Source of the DNA: UBA668 sp041394605
GTDB lineage: Bacteria > Actinomycetota > Acidimicrobiia > Acidimicrobiales > Ilumatobacteraceae
Length of the DNA: 64,000 nucleotides
Reading direction: 5' to 3'
Assembly: GCA_041394605.1 (NCBI GenBank)
Contig: JAWKHX010000010.1
Span: forward strand, 124,001-188,000
Part shown: piece after piece, positions 17,503-26,331 of the stretch
Numbering within the stretch: position 1 is the stretch's first letter
How the letters are laid out: every line of letters starts with the position of its first letter
The notes under the pieces: generated by a model
The model's input: only the letters and a program-made list of their open reading frames with translations
The model's database searches: none
What the model was told of the DNA's origin: nothing
Program-made: the position numbers and the translations under genes

Positions 17503-18159
17503 ATGACTGCAGTACTCGAACCAGACGTGGTGACAGCGGCTCGCACGAGGGCGAGGGCGCCGATGCTGGCCGGCGGTGCGTATGCGGCTGCTTGGTTGGT
17601 GGGGCTGGCGCTCCACCCGTCGGGTCCGGCGCTCGATGCCGGCGGGTCGGTCGTCGCAGCCCACTACGCGTCGGCGCGGTGGACGCTGGTGGTCCAGTCC
17701 CTGCTCGTCCACGGCGTCGCCGCCGTGGCCCTGCTGTTCGTGGCTGCCGGCGTGGCGGCCGCAGGTCGGGGCGTGCCGGGGGCGCGGCTCGGCCGGGGCG
17801 CCGCGCGGCTGGCTGCCGCGCTGTCGCTGGTGCAGGCCGTGCTCGGCGTGACGGCGGCACTGGCCGCCGACACGAGCGATGCACCGCGGGCACGGTGGCT
17901 GTTCGCCGCCGTCGGGCGCCTCGATGGGGTGAAGATGCTGGCGCTGGGCACCATGGTGGCTGCCGGCGTGGCCCTCGCACGTCGTGGCGTCCTGCCCCGC
18001 TGGCTGGGTGTGGTGGGGGCACTGCTGGTCGCAGTGGTCATCCCCGCAGCGGTCGGCTACCTGCTGCTGCTGCCCGGCCCCGCCGTGGCCGCCGGGCCGG
18101 CGCTGCTGCTGCTGGTGGTCTGGGTTGCGGGTGCGGGCGTGGCCGCGGGGAGGCGCTGA
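17503..18159 (+). CDS. Integral membrane protein, unknown function
   Basis: A 218-aa protein with about six hydrophobic segments, starting at MLAGGAYAAAWLVGLAL and ending LLLLVVWVAGAGV before a short basic tail. Layout resembles DUF4386-type actinobacterial membrane proteins; no conserved catalytic residues are seen. A strong AGGAGG site precedes ATG 17503. The TetR gene starts two bases after its stop, so the pair is an operon in which the regulator probably controls this membrane protein. Confidence 0.75.
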   Translation: MTAVLEPDVVTAARTRARAPMLAGGAYAAAWLVGLALHPSGPALDAGGSVVAAHYASARWTLVVQSLLVHGVAAVALLFVAAGVAAAGRGVPGARLGRGAARLAAALSLVQAVLGVTAALAADTSDAPRARWLFAAVGRLDGVKMLALGTMVAAGVALARRGVLPRWLGVVGALLVAVVIPAAVGYLLLLPGPAVAAGPALLLLVVWVAGAGVAAGRR

Positions 18160-18161
18160 GC

Positions 18162-18725
18162 GTGGCCCGTGCCGGCCTGACCCCGGCGCGCGTCGTGGAG
18201 GCGGCTGCGACGGTGGCGGACGACGTGGGCTTCGACCGCGTCACGCTCGCCGCCGTCGCCGACCACTTCGGCGTCGCGCTGCCCAGCCTCTACAAGCACA
18301 TCGGTGGCATCGAGGCCCTGCGCCGGGAACTGCGCATCCGCGGCCTGACGGAGTTGGCGGGAGTGTTGGCCGACGCCGCGGTGGGCAAGGCCGCCGGGGC
18401 GGCCCTCACGGCAATGGCGCACGCCTACCGCGGGTACGCGCAAGCTCACCCGGGGGTCTACGCCGCCACGGCGATGGCGCCGGCCCCCGGCGACGTGGAG
18501 CACACCCAGGCTGCAACCTCGGTGCAGCGGGTGGTCTTCGCCGTGCTCGAGGGCTATGGCCTCGCGGGCGATGCGCTGGTGGACGCGATGCGGATGCTCC
18601 ATGCCGCGCTGCACGGCTTCGTGACCCTGGAGGACGGCGGCAGCTTCAAGATGGCCCGCGATGTGGACGTCAGCTTCGCCCGCTTGGTGGTGGCCCTGGA
18701 CGTGGCGCTGACCAACTGGGGCTGA
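18162..18725 (+). CDS. TetR/AcrR-family regulator (WHG domain)
   Basis: A 187-aa regulator. The N-terminal helix-turn-helix (VTLAAVADHFGVALPSLYKHIGGIEALRREL) is TetR-type, and the C-terminal part resembles the WHG/TetR_C_33 ligand-binding domain (AHAYRGYAQAHPGVYAAT, LHAALHGFVTLEDGG). It starts with GTG two bases after the membrane-protein stop. It probably represses its own operon through the inverted repeat at 17467-17489; this is inference. Confidence 0.88.
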   Translation: MARAGLTPARVVEAAATVADDVGFDRVTLAAVADHFGVALPSLYKHIGGIEALRRELRIRGLTELAGVLADAAVGKAAGAALTAMAHAYRGYAQAHPGVYAATAMAPAPGDVEHTQAATSVQRVVFAVLEGYGLAGDALVDAMRMLHAALHGFVTLEDGGSFKMARDVDVSFARLVVALDVALTNWG

Positions 18726-18743
18726 CGGGGTCGGAGGCGGCGG

Positions 18744-19855
18744 TCAGGTCTCGGCGGCCGCGCGGCTGTCGGCGAGGCCGCAGCGGCACGCCCGGAACGA
18801 CAGGCCGCGGCCGCTCGGGTCGGTGGCCAGTGCCACCGTCGCAGCAACCAGGAAGGCCCACGACACTCCGTTGGCCGTCCACTCCAGCCACCGGGGAATG
18901 CCTGGGGTGGCGGCCGCCACCTGGATGGCCGCGAACCCGCCGAAACCGGTGAGCGATCGCAGCACGCGCCGGGGGATCGGCAGGGGTGGGTCCGGGCACA
19001 GCCACATCGCCCGCTGCCCGAGTGAGGCCCCGCTGCCGAAGGACATCGGCAGCGCCACCACCACGACGAAGGCGACGATGCCCGGCAGCGTCTGATCCAC
19101 CCACGCGGCCCGAGTGGTGACCGGTTGGCCCAACTCGTACCGATCGACCACGATCAGGAGCAGCGAGATGGCGGACCACAACCCGAAGAAGGAGAAGGCG
19201 TCGATGGCCATGCCGGCCATCCGTCGGCCGCGGGTGACAGGCCGCGGCTCGTGCCGATGGGCCACGTCCCGCTCCGTCGTGGGCAGCCACCACAGCACCA
19301 GCGGGGCGGCCACCGCTCCGAGGAACGCGCCCAGCGAGTTGGTGATCACGTCGTCCACATCGGCCACCCGGTACGCGCAGCGGTAGATGCCCCACAGGCC
19401 GGTGCCCTGGCTGGCCTCGATGAGCAGGAGGCCACCACGCCGCTCAGCCCGGCGACCAGGATCGACCTGCCGAACAGGCGGCGCACGAACGCACCCCAGG
19501 GCACGAACAGCACCACGTTCATCGCCACCTGGAGCACGGCGAAGCTGCGCAACGCCTCGCGAGTGGACAGGCCGTCGATGGCCCGGCGGATCTCGCCGAT
19601 GGAGTGCAGCGGTGTGAAGTAGTGCTCCTTGCTGCCGTGCGTGGCGCACCAGCCGGGGTCGGGTAGCGGGAGGAGGGTGTAGGCGAGGATCGTGACCCCG
19701 TAGACCGCCGCTGCGCCCGCAGCAACGGTGCGGACACCGCGCACCCGCCCGAAGCGGCGTGATTGCCAGACCAGGATCGGCACGAACAGCACCACGAATG
19801 CGGCCAGGCCGAGGAGGATGCCGGTCACCGCCGACCAGCGCCAGGCGTCGATCAC
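18744..19855 (-). pseudogene. VanZ-RDD membrane protein, frameshifted
   Basis: Two adjoining frames together encode one protein of about 370 residues. The N-terminal part (from GTG 19855) is VanZ-like (LLPLPDPGW, then GEIRRAIDGLSTREALRSFAVLQVAMNVVLFVPWGAFVRRLFG). After about 19429-19435 the next frame continues as GLLLIEASQGTGLWGIYRCAYRVADVDDVITNSLGAFLG, the rest of VanZ, followed by an RDD-type membrane domain (RRMAGMAIDAFSFFGLWS). One extra C on the + strand in GGCCACC would restore a single frame. VanZ proteins are envelope proteins linked to glycopeptide response. It lies 22 bases downstream of the LuxR-type regulator on the same strand. The lesion may be real or a sequencing error. Confidence 0.8.
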
Positions 19856-19877
19856 GGCCAGCAGGATACGGGGGCGG

Positions 19878-22055
19878 TCAGAGCAGGCCGTGTTCGCGGG
19901 CGGCGCGCACTGCAGCCTTGCGGTCACCCACCCCGAGCTTGCGGAAGATCGCCCGGCAATGGGTCTTCACCGTGTTGAGCGACACGAACAGTTCGGCGGC
20001 GATCTCGCGCTGCGACAGCGGCGTGGGGAGGTGATGGAGGACCGCAACCTCCCGCTCGGTGAGCGGTTCCACCAAGCCCCCCGTCGTTGGTGCCGCGGCG
20101 CGGACCACCGAGGCGACACGGGCCACGTACGGTCCGGCGATGCCAGGGTCGGCGCACTTGCCGACGACGGTGCGGGCCTCGCCCAGCAACCGCGCCGCCT
20201 CGTCCGGGCTCGTCGGGGCCAGCACCTGCGCTGCGGCGGCCAGCGAGTACGCCAGCACCACGGCGCCGGCGCCGCGGCGGGCCAACTGCACCCCGCGGCG
20301 GGCGGCAGCGACAGCCTCGTCACCGTCGGCGGCGACACGCGCCAGCACCGTATGGGCGGGACCCATCTGGGTCATCTCGTCGTACCCGGCAGCCGCAGCA
20401 GCAGCGACCGCCGCGGCGGCCAGGCGCTGTGCCTCGGCGTAGCGACCCTCCTCCAAGGCCACCAGCGCCTCGTACCCCTGCGTGGCCACGTCCACGAACC
20501 GATGGCCCTCCTCGCCGGCGCGGCGGCGGGCGTTCGCGGCCAGGCGGCGGGCGTCGGTGAAGCGGCCGGCCAGCGTGTGGGCGAGGGCGAGCGACATCAC
20601 CTGGGTGGACTCCGTGGGCTCGTGGGCCGACTCGGCGATCCGCATCGCTGCGGCGATGTCGCCCTCGACGATGCCGAGCATGATGCCCAGCGCGTCCAGC
20701 ATCCCCAGCACCACCGGGTCGTCGGAGCCGTGTGCCCCTGCCCGCTGGATGGCGCGGCGGGCCTCGTCGAAGCGTCCACGCAGCAGGCCGATCCAGGCGG
20801 TGACGATCAGGCAGCCGGGGTGGTCGTCGGCGATCGGCCCGAGGCGGCGGATCTGCTGCCGCACGGTGCGGAGCTCGCCGCCGTTCAGCAGCCTGGTGCC
20901 GTTGGCCCAGATGAGGTCGGCGGCCTCGCCGAGCGCGCCCCCGGCCAGCAGGTGTTCCACCGCCTGGTGGGGGTCGCCATGGTCGGCATGCCAGCGCCCG
21001 GCACGCACCTGCAGGTCGGGCAATTCGCCGGGGATCCGCGCTGCGGCCTCGCGGCGCAGCAGATCGGCCAGCAGGTGGTGGCAGCGGAACCAGGTGCCGG
21101 TGTGGTCGAGTGCGATGAGGAGGTGGTTGGCGGCTGCGGTGCGGCGCAGCCAGGCGGCGCCATCGGTGGTGCCGAGCACGGCATCCACCAGGGGGCCGCT
21201 CATCTGGCCGAGGTGGGAAGTGCGCAGCAGGCGCAGTTCCTCGTCGGTGGCGAGGTGGGCGAGGAACTCGTCCGTGAGGTAGTCCTCCACCAGGCGGTCG
21301 GTGCCACGGAAGCTCTGCACGAACCCGTCGGCATCGGCGGCGCCGGCCAGTGAGATGCCCGCCAGCACCAGCCCGGCGGCCCACCCCTCGGTCCGCTCAC
21401 ACAGCGCAGCGATCTGGGCTGCGTCCAGCACGCCGGCAGCGGGGCCCAGCAGGGCGCTTGCATCGGTGGGCGTGAACCTCAGATCGTCGCCCCGAAGCTC
21501 CACCACCTGCCCGCGGACGCGCAGGCGGCCGAGGCGCAGGGACGGGTCGGTGCGGGTGATCAGCGCCACCGTGGTGCCCGGCGGCGCCAGTTCCACCAGC
21601 CGCTGCACCCCGGCGTGGACTGCGGGGTTGGAGAGGAGGTGGTAGTCGTCGAGCACCAGCGCAGTGGGCCCGGCCTCGGCGAGCAGGTTCACCAGCCGGG
21701 CGATCAGCGGTTCCGGGTCGGCGGCGGTGGTGGGCACCAGCGACTGCGCCGCCAACTCGATGTGCGGATGCACGGTGCCGACCGCGGCGGTGAGATAGCG
21801 CCAGAAGCGCACCGGATCGTCGTCCGACGCGTCGACCTGCAGCCAGCCTGCGGCTGCGCCCGAAGCGGCGAGCGCGGTGGCGACGAGGGTGGACTTGCCC
21901 GCCCCCGCCGGCGCGCTGACCAGCACGAGACGTACCGCCGGGTCGTCGACAGCGGCCTGCACCCGCGCGTTCAGGCCGTCGCGGGTGAGCGTCCCCTCGG
22001 TGGCGGGCGGGCTGAGCCGGGTCGCGACGAGGTCGGGCGCCGCGGTCTCCTGCAT
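19878..22055 (-). CDS. LuxR-family regulator of the MalT/LAL type
   Basis: A 725-aa regulator. The N-terminal P-loop APAGAGKSTL near residue 50 and ALVLDDYHLLS near residue 135 (Walker B) form an AAA-like nucleotide-binding module. A TPR-like helical region follows from about residue 350 to 640. The C-terminal LuxR helix-turn-helix reads LTEREVAVLHHL, then SQREIAAELFVSLNTVKTHCRAIFRKLGV. Such proteins are ATP-dependent, ligand-gated activators. ATG 22055 was chosen because it immediately precedes the conserved N-terminus. An 18-base palindrome (22081-22098) lies 26 bases upstream, between this gene and the divergent membrane-protein gene. Confidence 0.92.
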   Translation of the reverse strand: MQETAAPDLVATRLSPPATEGTLTRDGLNARVQAAVDDPAVRLVLVSAPAGAGKSTLVATALAASGAAAGWLQVDASDDDPVRFWRYLTAAVGTVHPHIELAAQSLVPTTAADPEPLIARLVNLLAEAGPTALVLDDYHLLSNPAVHAGVQRLVELAPPGTTVALITRTDPSLRLGRLRVRGQVVELRGDDLRFTPTDASALLGPAAGVLDAAQIAALCERTEGWAAGLVLAGISLAGAADADGFVQSFRGTDRLVEDYLTDEFLAHLATDEELRLLRTSHLGQMSGPLVDAVLGTTDGAAWLRRTAAANHLLIALDHTGTWFRCHHLLADLLRREAAARIPGELPDLQVRAGRWHADHGDPHQAVEHLLAGGALGEAADLIWANGTRLLNGGELRTVRQQIRRLGPIADDHPGCLIVTAWIGLLRGRFDEARRAIQRAGAHGSDDPVVLGMLDALGIMLGIVEGDIAAAMRIAESAHEPTESTQVMSLALAHTLAGRFTDARRLAANARRRAGEEGHRFVDVATQGYEALVALEEGRYAEAQRLAAAAVAAAAAAGYDEMTQMGPAHTVLARVAADGDEAVAAARRGVQLARRGAGAVVLAYSLAAAAQVLAPTSPDEAARLLGEARTVVGKCADPGIAGPYVARVASVVRAAAPTTGGLVEPLTEREVAVLHHLPTPLSQREIAAELFVSLNTVKTHCRAIFRKLGVGDRKAAVRAAREHGLL

Positions 22056-22080
22056 CCGCCCGACCCTACCGCGACCCGAA

Positions 22081-22098
22081 ATCTCACCCGGGTGAGAT
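22081..22098. promoter_or_regulatory. Perfect 18-bp palindrome in a divergent promoter
   Basis: ATCTCACCCGGGTGAGAT is a perfect palindrome between the starts of the LuxR/MalT-type gene (22055, minus) and the membrane-protein gene (22172, plus). A further half-site, GGGTGAG, follows at 22099-22105. It is a likely operator, possibly for the LuxR-type protein itself. Confidence 0.6.
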
Positions 22099-22171
22099 GG
22101 GTGAGGGGGTGATGCGCCCGGCCGGCTGGATTGCGATCGTGGCCCCATCAACTTCGCCGAAAGGAGACCTC

Positions 22172-22873
22172 ATGCCCACCCTCGCTCCCACTGCCCCGAT
22201 CACCTCCCCCCGAACCGTCTCGACGCGCGGGCGTGACCGGCGCGTCGGCGGCATCGCCGCACTGGCAGCGGCCGTCACGTTCGTCTTCGGGATCGTGCTC
22301 GCCGTCACCACGCTGACCGACTACACCGAGGGGCTGGACCCGGCCGAGGCTGTCCAGTTCGTGGTCGGCCATCAGACCACCCTGTTCGTCTGGTACCTCG
22401 TGGTGTTCCTGGTCTTCGGCGTCGCGCTCGTGCCGCTGGTGCGGGCGCTGCGAGGCGTGCTCCGCGAGCGCGCGCCGGCGCTGGCGGACACGGCTGCGGT
22501 CTTCGGCTACGTGTGGGTCGGTCTGATGTTCGCCTCGGGGATGATCGCCAACATCGGCATCCAGGCCGTGGTGGACGCCGGTGACCACGGTGCCGACCAC
22601 GCCGCCACCGTGTGGGCCGCGTTGGACGCCGTGACCGATGGTCTCGGCGGCGGCAATGAACTCGTCGGTGGCATGTGGATCCTGCTCGTCAGCATGGCTG
22701 CGCTCCGCGCTGCGGCACTGCCCCGGGCGCTGGCCGTCACCGGCATCGTCACGGCGACCGCCGGCCTGCTGACCGTGGTGCCCGGCCTCAGCGATGTCGG
22801 GATGGCCTTCGGCCTCGGTTCGGTCGTCTGGTTTGTGTGGGTCGGGTTGGCGTTGCTGCGCTCGTCGCGGTGA
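22172..22873 (+). CDS. Integral membrane protein, unknown function
   Basis: A 233-aa protein with about six hydrophobic segments, starting IAALAAAVTFVFGIVLAVTTL after a 30-residue basic N-terminus. AAAGGAG lies six bases before ATG 22172, a strong ribosome site that fixes this start. No catalytic motif is seen. Its divergent position across the palindrome from the LuxR/MalT-type regulator suggests it is a target. Its 3' end overlaps the convergent DsbD-like gene by 86 bases, an unusually long overlap. Confidence 0.75.
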   Translation: MPTLAPTAPITSPRTVSTRGRDRRVGGIAALAAAVTFVFGIVLAVTTLTDYTEGLDPAEAVQFVVGHQTTLFVWYLVVFLVFGVALVPLVRALRGVLRERAPALADTAAVFGYVWVGLMFASGMIANIGIQAVVDAGDHGADHAATVWAALDAVTDGLGGGNELVGGMWILLVSMAALRAAALPRALAVTGIVTATAGLLTVVPGLSDVGMAFGLGSVVWFVWVGLALLRSSR

Positions 22874-24152
22874 CGGGAACTGCGGTGGCCGGTGCAGCGG
22901 CGCGATGACCGACCCAGGTCTGCAGCGTCAGGCCGGCGGCGACGAGAGCGAGGGCCAGGCCGAACACGGCCAGGGTGCCGCTGACGCTCTCCATCGTCGC
23001 CGGCCGCACCAGCATCACGATCGCGAGCGTCACCATCACCACACCGCTGGCCAGCTTCAGCGCCCGGCCATGACGCTCCTGCACCTTCAACGCCCGCATC
23101 GTGGCCAGCACCGTGACGAACAGGATCAGTTCGTCGATCAGGAACACCACCAGGTAGATCACGAACAGCGCGACCGCGCCGGCGGCCCCCACCCCGTGCT
23201 CGGTCAGCAGGTTGGTCCACAGGATCGGCAGGCCGAGCGTGCACGGTGTCTCCAGCAGCGACACTCCCACGGCGAGCGCAGCGGTGGCGCCGAGCAGCGC
23301 CGGCAGCGAGCGGTCCGGCTCGGCCAGGCCACGCATGCGCTGGTAGATGCCGGGCTTGGAGCCGGCGGGAATGCCCAGCCGGGGGCCGGCCTGCACCCCG
23401 AACGCCTCCTTCAGTTGCAGGATGCCCAGGCCGCCGGCCACCACCGCCACCGCCACCTCGATCCAGGTGAGGTAGCCCACGTAGGAGAGTGCGCTGTACG
23501 CGCCGGCGATGTACAGCCCGTACATGGCGGAGGTGACGAGCAGGAAGGTCGTGCCCACGGCCGCCAGCCGGCGGCGCGACCCGCTGTGCAGTACCAGCGC
23601 CAGGAGGATGGAGAGCACCCAGAGGGAGCACGGGTTCACCCCGTCCACGAAGCCGATCACCAGCGTGCTGAGCAGCAGCGATCGGTCGCCGAGGTCCACA
23701 TCGCCCAGCAGCGGCACGTCCACGACGTACTGGTTGGAGGGCTGCACCGCCCGGCCCTCGAACGCGCCCTCCACCACTGCCCGGATGTCCGCGCCGACGG
23801 CGTCGCTGAAACCGATCCACACGTGCTCGCCGATGAACGTGGTGGGCACGGAGCGGGCTTCTACGCCGGCTGCCGCCGCCGTCTCCACGAACAGTTGGCG
23901 GTTGGCCTCGTCGTACCAGACCTCGTACTGGCGGATCATCAGGTCGGGAAAGTCGCCCTGCAGATCGGTGAGGAAGCGCTTCTCCGCCGCGCAGTGGGGG
24001 CAGCCGTCGCCCCAGAACAGGACCAGTTCCACGGGCTCGGGCGCCGGCGGTTCCTCGGTGGTGTTGGTGGTGGCGTGGGCGAGTTCGGGCCAGGTGGCCA
24101 GCGCAGCCAACACGACGAAGGCGATCGTGACCGATCGTCGCCGCAACCGCAC
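22788..24152 (-). CDS. Thioredoxin-DsbD-like thiol-redox membrane protein
   Basis: A 454-aa protein. A signal-anchor (VTIAFVVLAALATWPELAHA) is followed by a thioredoxin/glutaredoxin-like domain with the redox motif GCPHC near residue 50 and the cis-proline segment SVPTTFIG. It continues as a DsbD/CcdA-type membrane region with conserved cysteines in GVNPCSLWVL and LETPCTLGLP and about six to eight segments. Such proteins carry electrons from cytoplasmic thiols across the membrane. AAAGGAG seven bases upstream supports GTG 24152. It follows the NuoF-like and MarR genes on the same strand. The last 40 residues are Arg/Thr-rich and lie in the overlap with the convergent gene. Confidence 0.88.
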   Translation of the reverse strand: MRLRRRSVTIAFVVLAALATWPELAHATTNTTEEPPAPEPVELVLFWGDGCPHCAAEKRFLTDLQGDFPDLMIRQYEVWYDEANRQLFVETAAAAGVEARSVPTTFIGEHVWIGFSDAVGADIRAVVEGAFEGRAVQPSNQYVVDVPLLGDVDLGDRSLLLSTLVIGFVDGVNPCSLWVLSILLALVLHSGSRRRLAAVGTTFLLVTSAMYGLYIAGAYSALSYVGYLTWIEVAVAVVAGGLGILQLKEAFGVQAGPRLGIPAGSKPGIYQRMRGLAEPDRSLPALLGATAALAVGVSLLETPCTLGLPILWTNLLTEHGVGAAGAVALFVIYLVVFLIDELILFVTVLATMRALKVQERHGRALKLASGVVMVTLAIVMLVRPATMESVSGTLAVFGLALALVAAGLTLQTWVGHRAAAPATAVPVTATSAATPTRPTQTRRPNRGRRPSRHR

Positions 24153-24174
24153 CGTGCCACTCCTTTCGGCCTTC

Positions 24175-24184
24175 ACCGTACGGT
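24175..24184. promoter_or_regulatory. Short palindrome upstream of the DsbD-like gene
   Basis: ACCGTACGGT is a perfect 10-base palindrome 23 bases upstream of the GTG start at 24152, in the 114-base gap after the NuoF-like gene. It resembles TetR-type operator cores. It may mark a separate promoter for the DsbD-like gene. Confidence 0.25.
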
Positions 24185-24266
24185 CGGTGCATCCGACTGC
24201 CCAGGGCACAACGGCCCGCTGGGAGGGTGGCGGTGGTCCGCCCGGGGTCTCCAGGCCGGCGGGTAC

Positions 24267-25718
24267 TCAGCGGGTCGGGTTGTGCGGCCCGGTCTGCAGG
24301 CCGGACCACGCCGGGTCGGCGTGGACGATCGACTGATCCACGCGCTCGCCGTCGTCGTCGATGGTGCTGGTGGCGGCGATGACCGCCGGTTCCACGGCCG
24401 GGCGCTGCTGGTGGAGGTGCTGATCGATGGCATCGGGGAAGGCGTCGAGGATGCTACCGACGACGGTCTGGTGCTGCCGGCCCAGGGCGCATCGGGCACC
24501 CTCGGCGACGGTGGCCAGCCGGGTGGTGACGGTGGTGACGTCCACCGGTGTGCCACGGTTGCCGCACAGTTGGCCGAGCGCGTGGGAGATCTCCAGCCCG
24601 TCGAGCTTGCACGGGGTGCACTGGCCGCAGGACTCCACGGCAAGGAACCGGCTGACCCCGGCGGCGAGCGCCAGCGGGTCGGTGTCCGCGCCCACGAAAC
24701 GGAAGCTCACCGAGCCGAGGCCGCTGCCGGCCTGGCGCATCGCCTCGTACGAGATCGGGGTGGTGAGATCGGTGAGGAAGGCGCTGGACACGCCACCGAG
24801 CACGCCCACCAGTCGGGTGCCACGAACCGGCCCGCCGGCCAGGGCCACCAACTCGTCCAGCGGCAGGCCGAGGGGGATCTCGTACACCCCGGGGTGGTGC
24901 ACGTCGCCGGTGACCGTGGCCAGGACAGTGCCGGGGGAGTCGTCGGTGCCGAGTTGGCGGAACCACTGCGGGCCCTGGGCGATGATGCCCGGCACGTTGG
25001 CGAGGGTCTCGACATTGTTGGCCAGCGTGGGCGGGGCCTCCCGGCCGCCACCCTCCCCGGCCATCACCACGTCGGCGGCGCCCTCGAACGAGTCGTGGCC
25101 CATGGCAGGGGCGATCGGGTCCGTCACCACCTCGACGGTGCCGTGACGATAGGGAGGTGCCACCCGTGGCAGCGGCAGGCGGCCGTCGATCACCTCGAGC
25201 ATCGCGGTCTCCTCGCCGAACAGGTAGCGGTCCGGGCCCTGCACGATCTCGATCGTCACGCTGCGCTCCGGCCCATCCAGCCATCCGGCCGCGCTGATCT
25301 CCTCGATGGCGCTCTGCAGGCGGCGGACGGTGGCCGTGAACGATGCCTTGGTGGCGATGATGACGTCGTTGGCCCGTACGGCGCGGGCGGCGATGAGAGC
25401 GCCCTCCAACACGGCGTACGGGTTGAACTGCAGCAGGGTGCGGTCCTTCACCGTGCCGGGCTCGCCCTCGGCCGCGTTCACCGCCACGCTGGCGGCGAGC
25501 ACGTCGGACTCGAACTTGGCGACGGTGCGCCACTTCATGCCGGTGGGGAAGCCGGCCCCGCCGCGACCGCGCAAGCCGGAGGCCTCCACCACGTCGATCA
25601 GTACGTCGGGCTCGACCGAGCGAGCCTCCAGCAGTGCGACGCCACCGCCATCGGCCAAGTAGTCGGCGAGGGTGGCGTAGGGGATCGGGGGCAACAGCCG
25701 ATGGTGATCGGTGGTCAT
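24267..25718 (-). CDS. NuoF-like NADH-binding flavoprotein (orphan)
   Basis: A 483-aa protein of the complex I 51-kDa/NuoF family. GLRGRGGAGFPTGMKW near residue 50 binds FMN and NADH, and NAAEGEPGTVKDRTLL continues the FMN site. An SLBB-like domain lies at residues 270-330. The C-terminal ESCGQCTPCK (near 358) and ARCALG (near 408) supply the four cysteines of a 4Fe-4S cluster. No nuoE, nuoG or hydrogenase genes are present, so it is not part of a complex I operon here. It may feed electrons from NADH to another carrier. It follows marR by 54 bases and precedes the DsbD-like gene. Confidence 0.88.
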   Translation of the reverse strand: MTTDHHRLLPPIPYATLADYLADGGGVALLEARSVEPDVLIDVVEASGLRGRGGAGFPTGMKWRTVAKFESDVLAASVAVNAAEGEPGTVKDRTLLQFNPYAVLEGALIAARAVRANDVIIATKASFTATVRRLQSAIEEISAAGWLDGPERSVTIEIVQGPDRYLFGEETAMLEVIDGRLPLPRVAPPYRHGTVEVVTDPIAPAMGHDSFEGAADVVMAGEGGGREAPPTLANNVETLANVPGIIAQGPQWFRQLGTDDSPGTVLATVTGDVHHPGVYEIPLGLPLDELVALAGGPVRGTRLVGVLGGVSSAFLTDLTTPISYEAMRQAGSGLGSVSFRFVGADTDPLALAAGVSRFLAVESCGQCTPCKLDGLEISHALGQLCGNRGTPVDVTTVTTRLATVAEGARCALGRQHQTVVGSILDAFPDAIDQHLHQQRPAVEPAVIAATSTIDDDGERVDQSIVHADPAWSGLQTGPHNPTR

Positions 25719-25772
25719 GAGGAGCCTTCTTTCAGTGAGGTGTGCCCGCCCTCGTGGTGTGTCGTGCGACGC

Positions 25773-26273
25773 TCATGACCAGCCCAACTGCCAGGCGTCG
25801 TCGGGGAGTTCGCCGGCGACCGCGGCGAAGTGTTGGAGTGCGTTGATGATGTCGGCGCGGGCGGTGGCGTCGAGCCCGGCGACCAGGCGGTCGATCTCGG
25901 CATGGCGCATGCGCGTGACGCTGTCGATGATCGCCCGGCCCGCAGGGGCCAGCGTCAGCACGACCTCCCGCCGGTCGCCGGGCGGGTTGGCGCGCTGGAT
26001 GAGGTGCTTGTCGGCCAGGCGGTCGCAGAGGCGGGTGGCCGTGGACGGGTGGATGCCCACGGCCTCGGCCAAGGCGCCGACATTGCTGGGGCCGCGCTCG
26101 GCCAGCCAGACGAGCGCCCGGTACTGCACCAGCGTGAGCTCGCCCTCGATGGCAGCGAGCGATCGGGCGGCGATGCCGACGAGGGCACGTGACGCCACCA
26201 CCAGGGCCTGCCCGACTTCATGCGCGGTGGGTGCGTTCGCGCTGCTCTGCTTGGGACCCATGGGCTGCACCAT
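25773..26273 (-). CDS. MarR-family transcriptional regulator
   Basis: A 166-aa winged-helix protein. LTLVQYRALVWLAERGPSNVGALAEAVGIHPSTATRLCDRLADKHLIQR is the MarR DNA-binding domain, ending in the wing (NPPGDRREVVLTLAPAG). ATG 26273 is preferred; ATG 26261 is also possible. Its start lies next to a CAACA-AA-TGTTG palindrome (26276-26287) shared with the divergent universal stress gene. It probably represses its own operon (marR, NuoF-like, DsbD-like) and perhaps the stress gene; this is inference. Confidence 0.88.
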   Translation of the reverse strand: MVQPMGPKQSSANAPTAHEVGQALVVASRALVGIAARSLAAIEGELTLVQYRALVWLAERGPSNVGALAEAVGIHPSTATRLCDRLADKHLIQRANPPGDRREVVLTLAPAGRAIIDSVTRMRHAEIDRLVAGLDATARADIINALQHFAAVAGELPDDAWQLGWS

Positions 26274-26275
26274 AA

Positions 26276-26287
26276 CAACAAATGTTG
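26276..26287. promoter_or_regulatory. Probable MarR operator
   Basis: CAACAAATGTTG has perfect five-base inverted arms around AA and lies three bases from the MarR start codon, in the 58-base region shared with the divergent universal stress gene. The region is markedly AT-richer than its surroundings, as expected for a promoter. Confidence 0.5.
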
Positions 26288-26331
26288 GAAACCAGTAGAT
26301 GTAGAACACAAAAGGGTGTAGGACTGCACAT

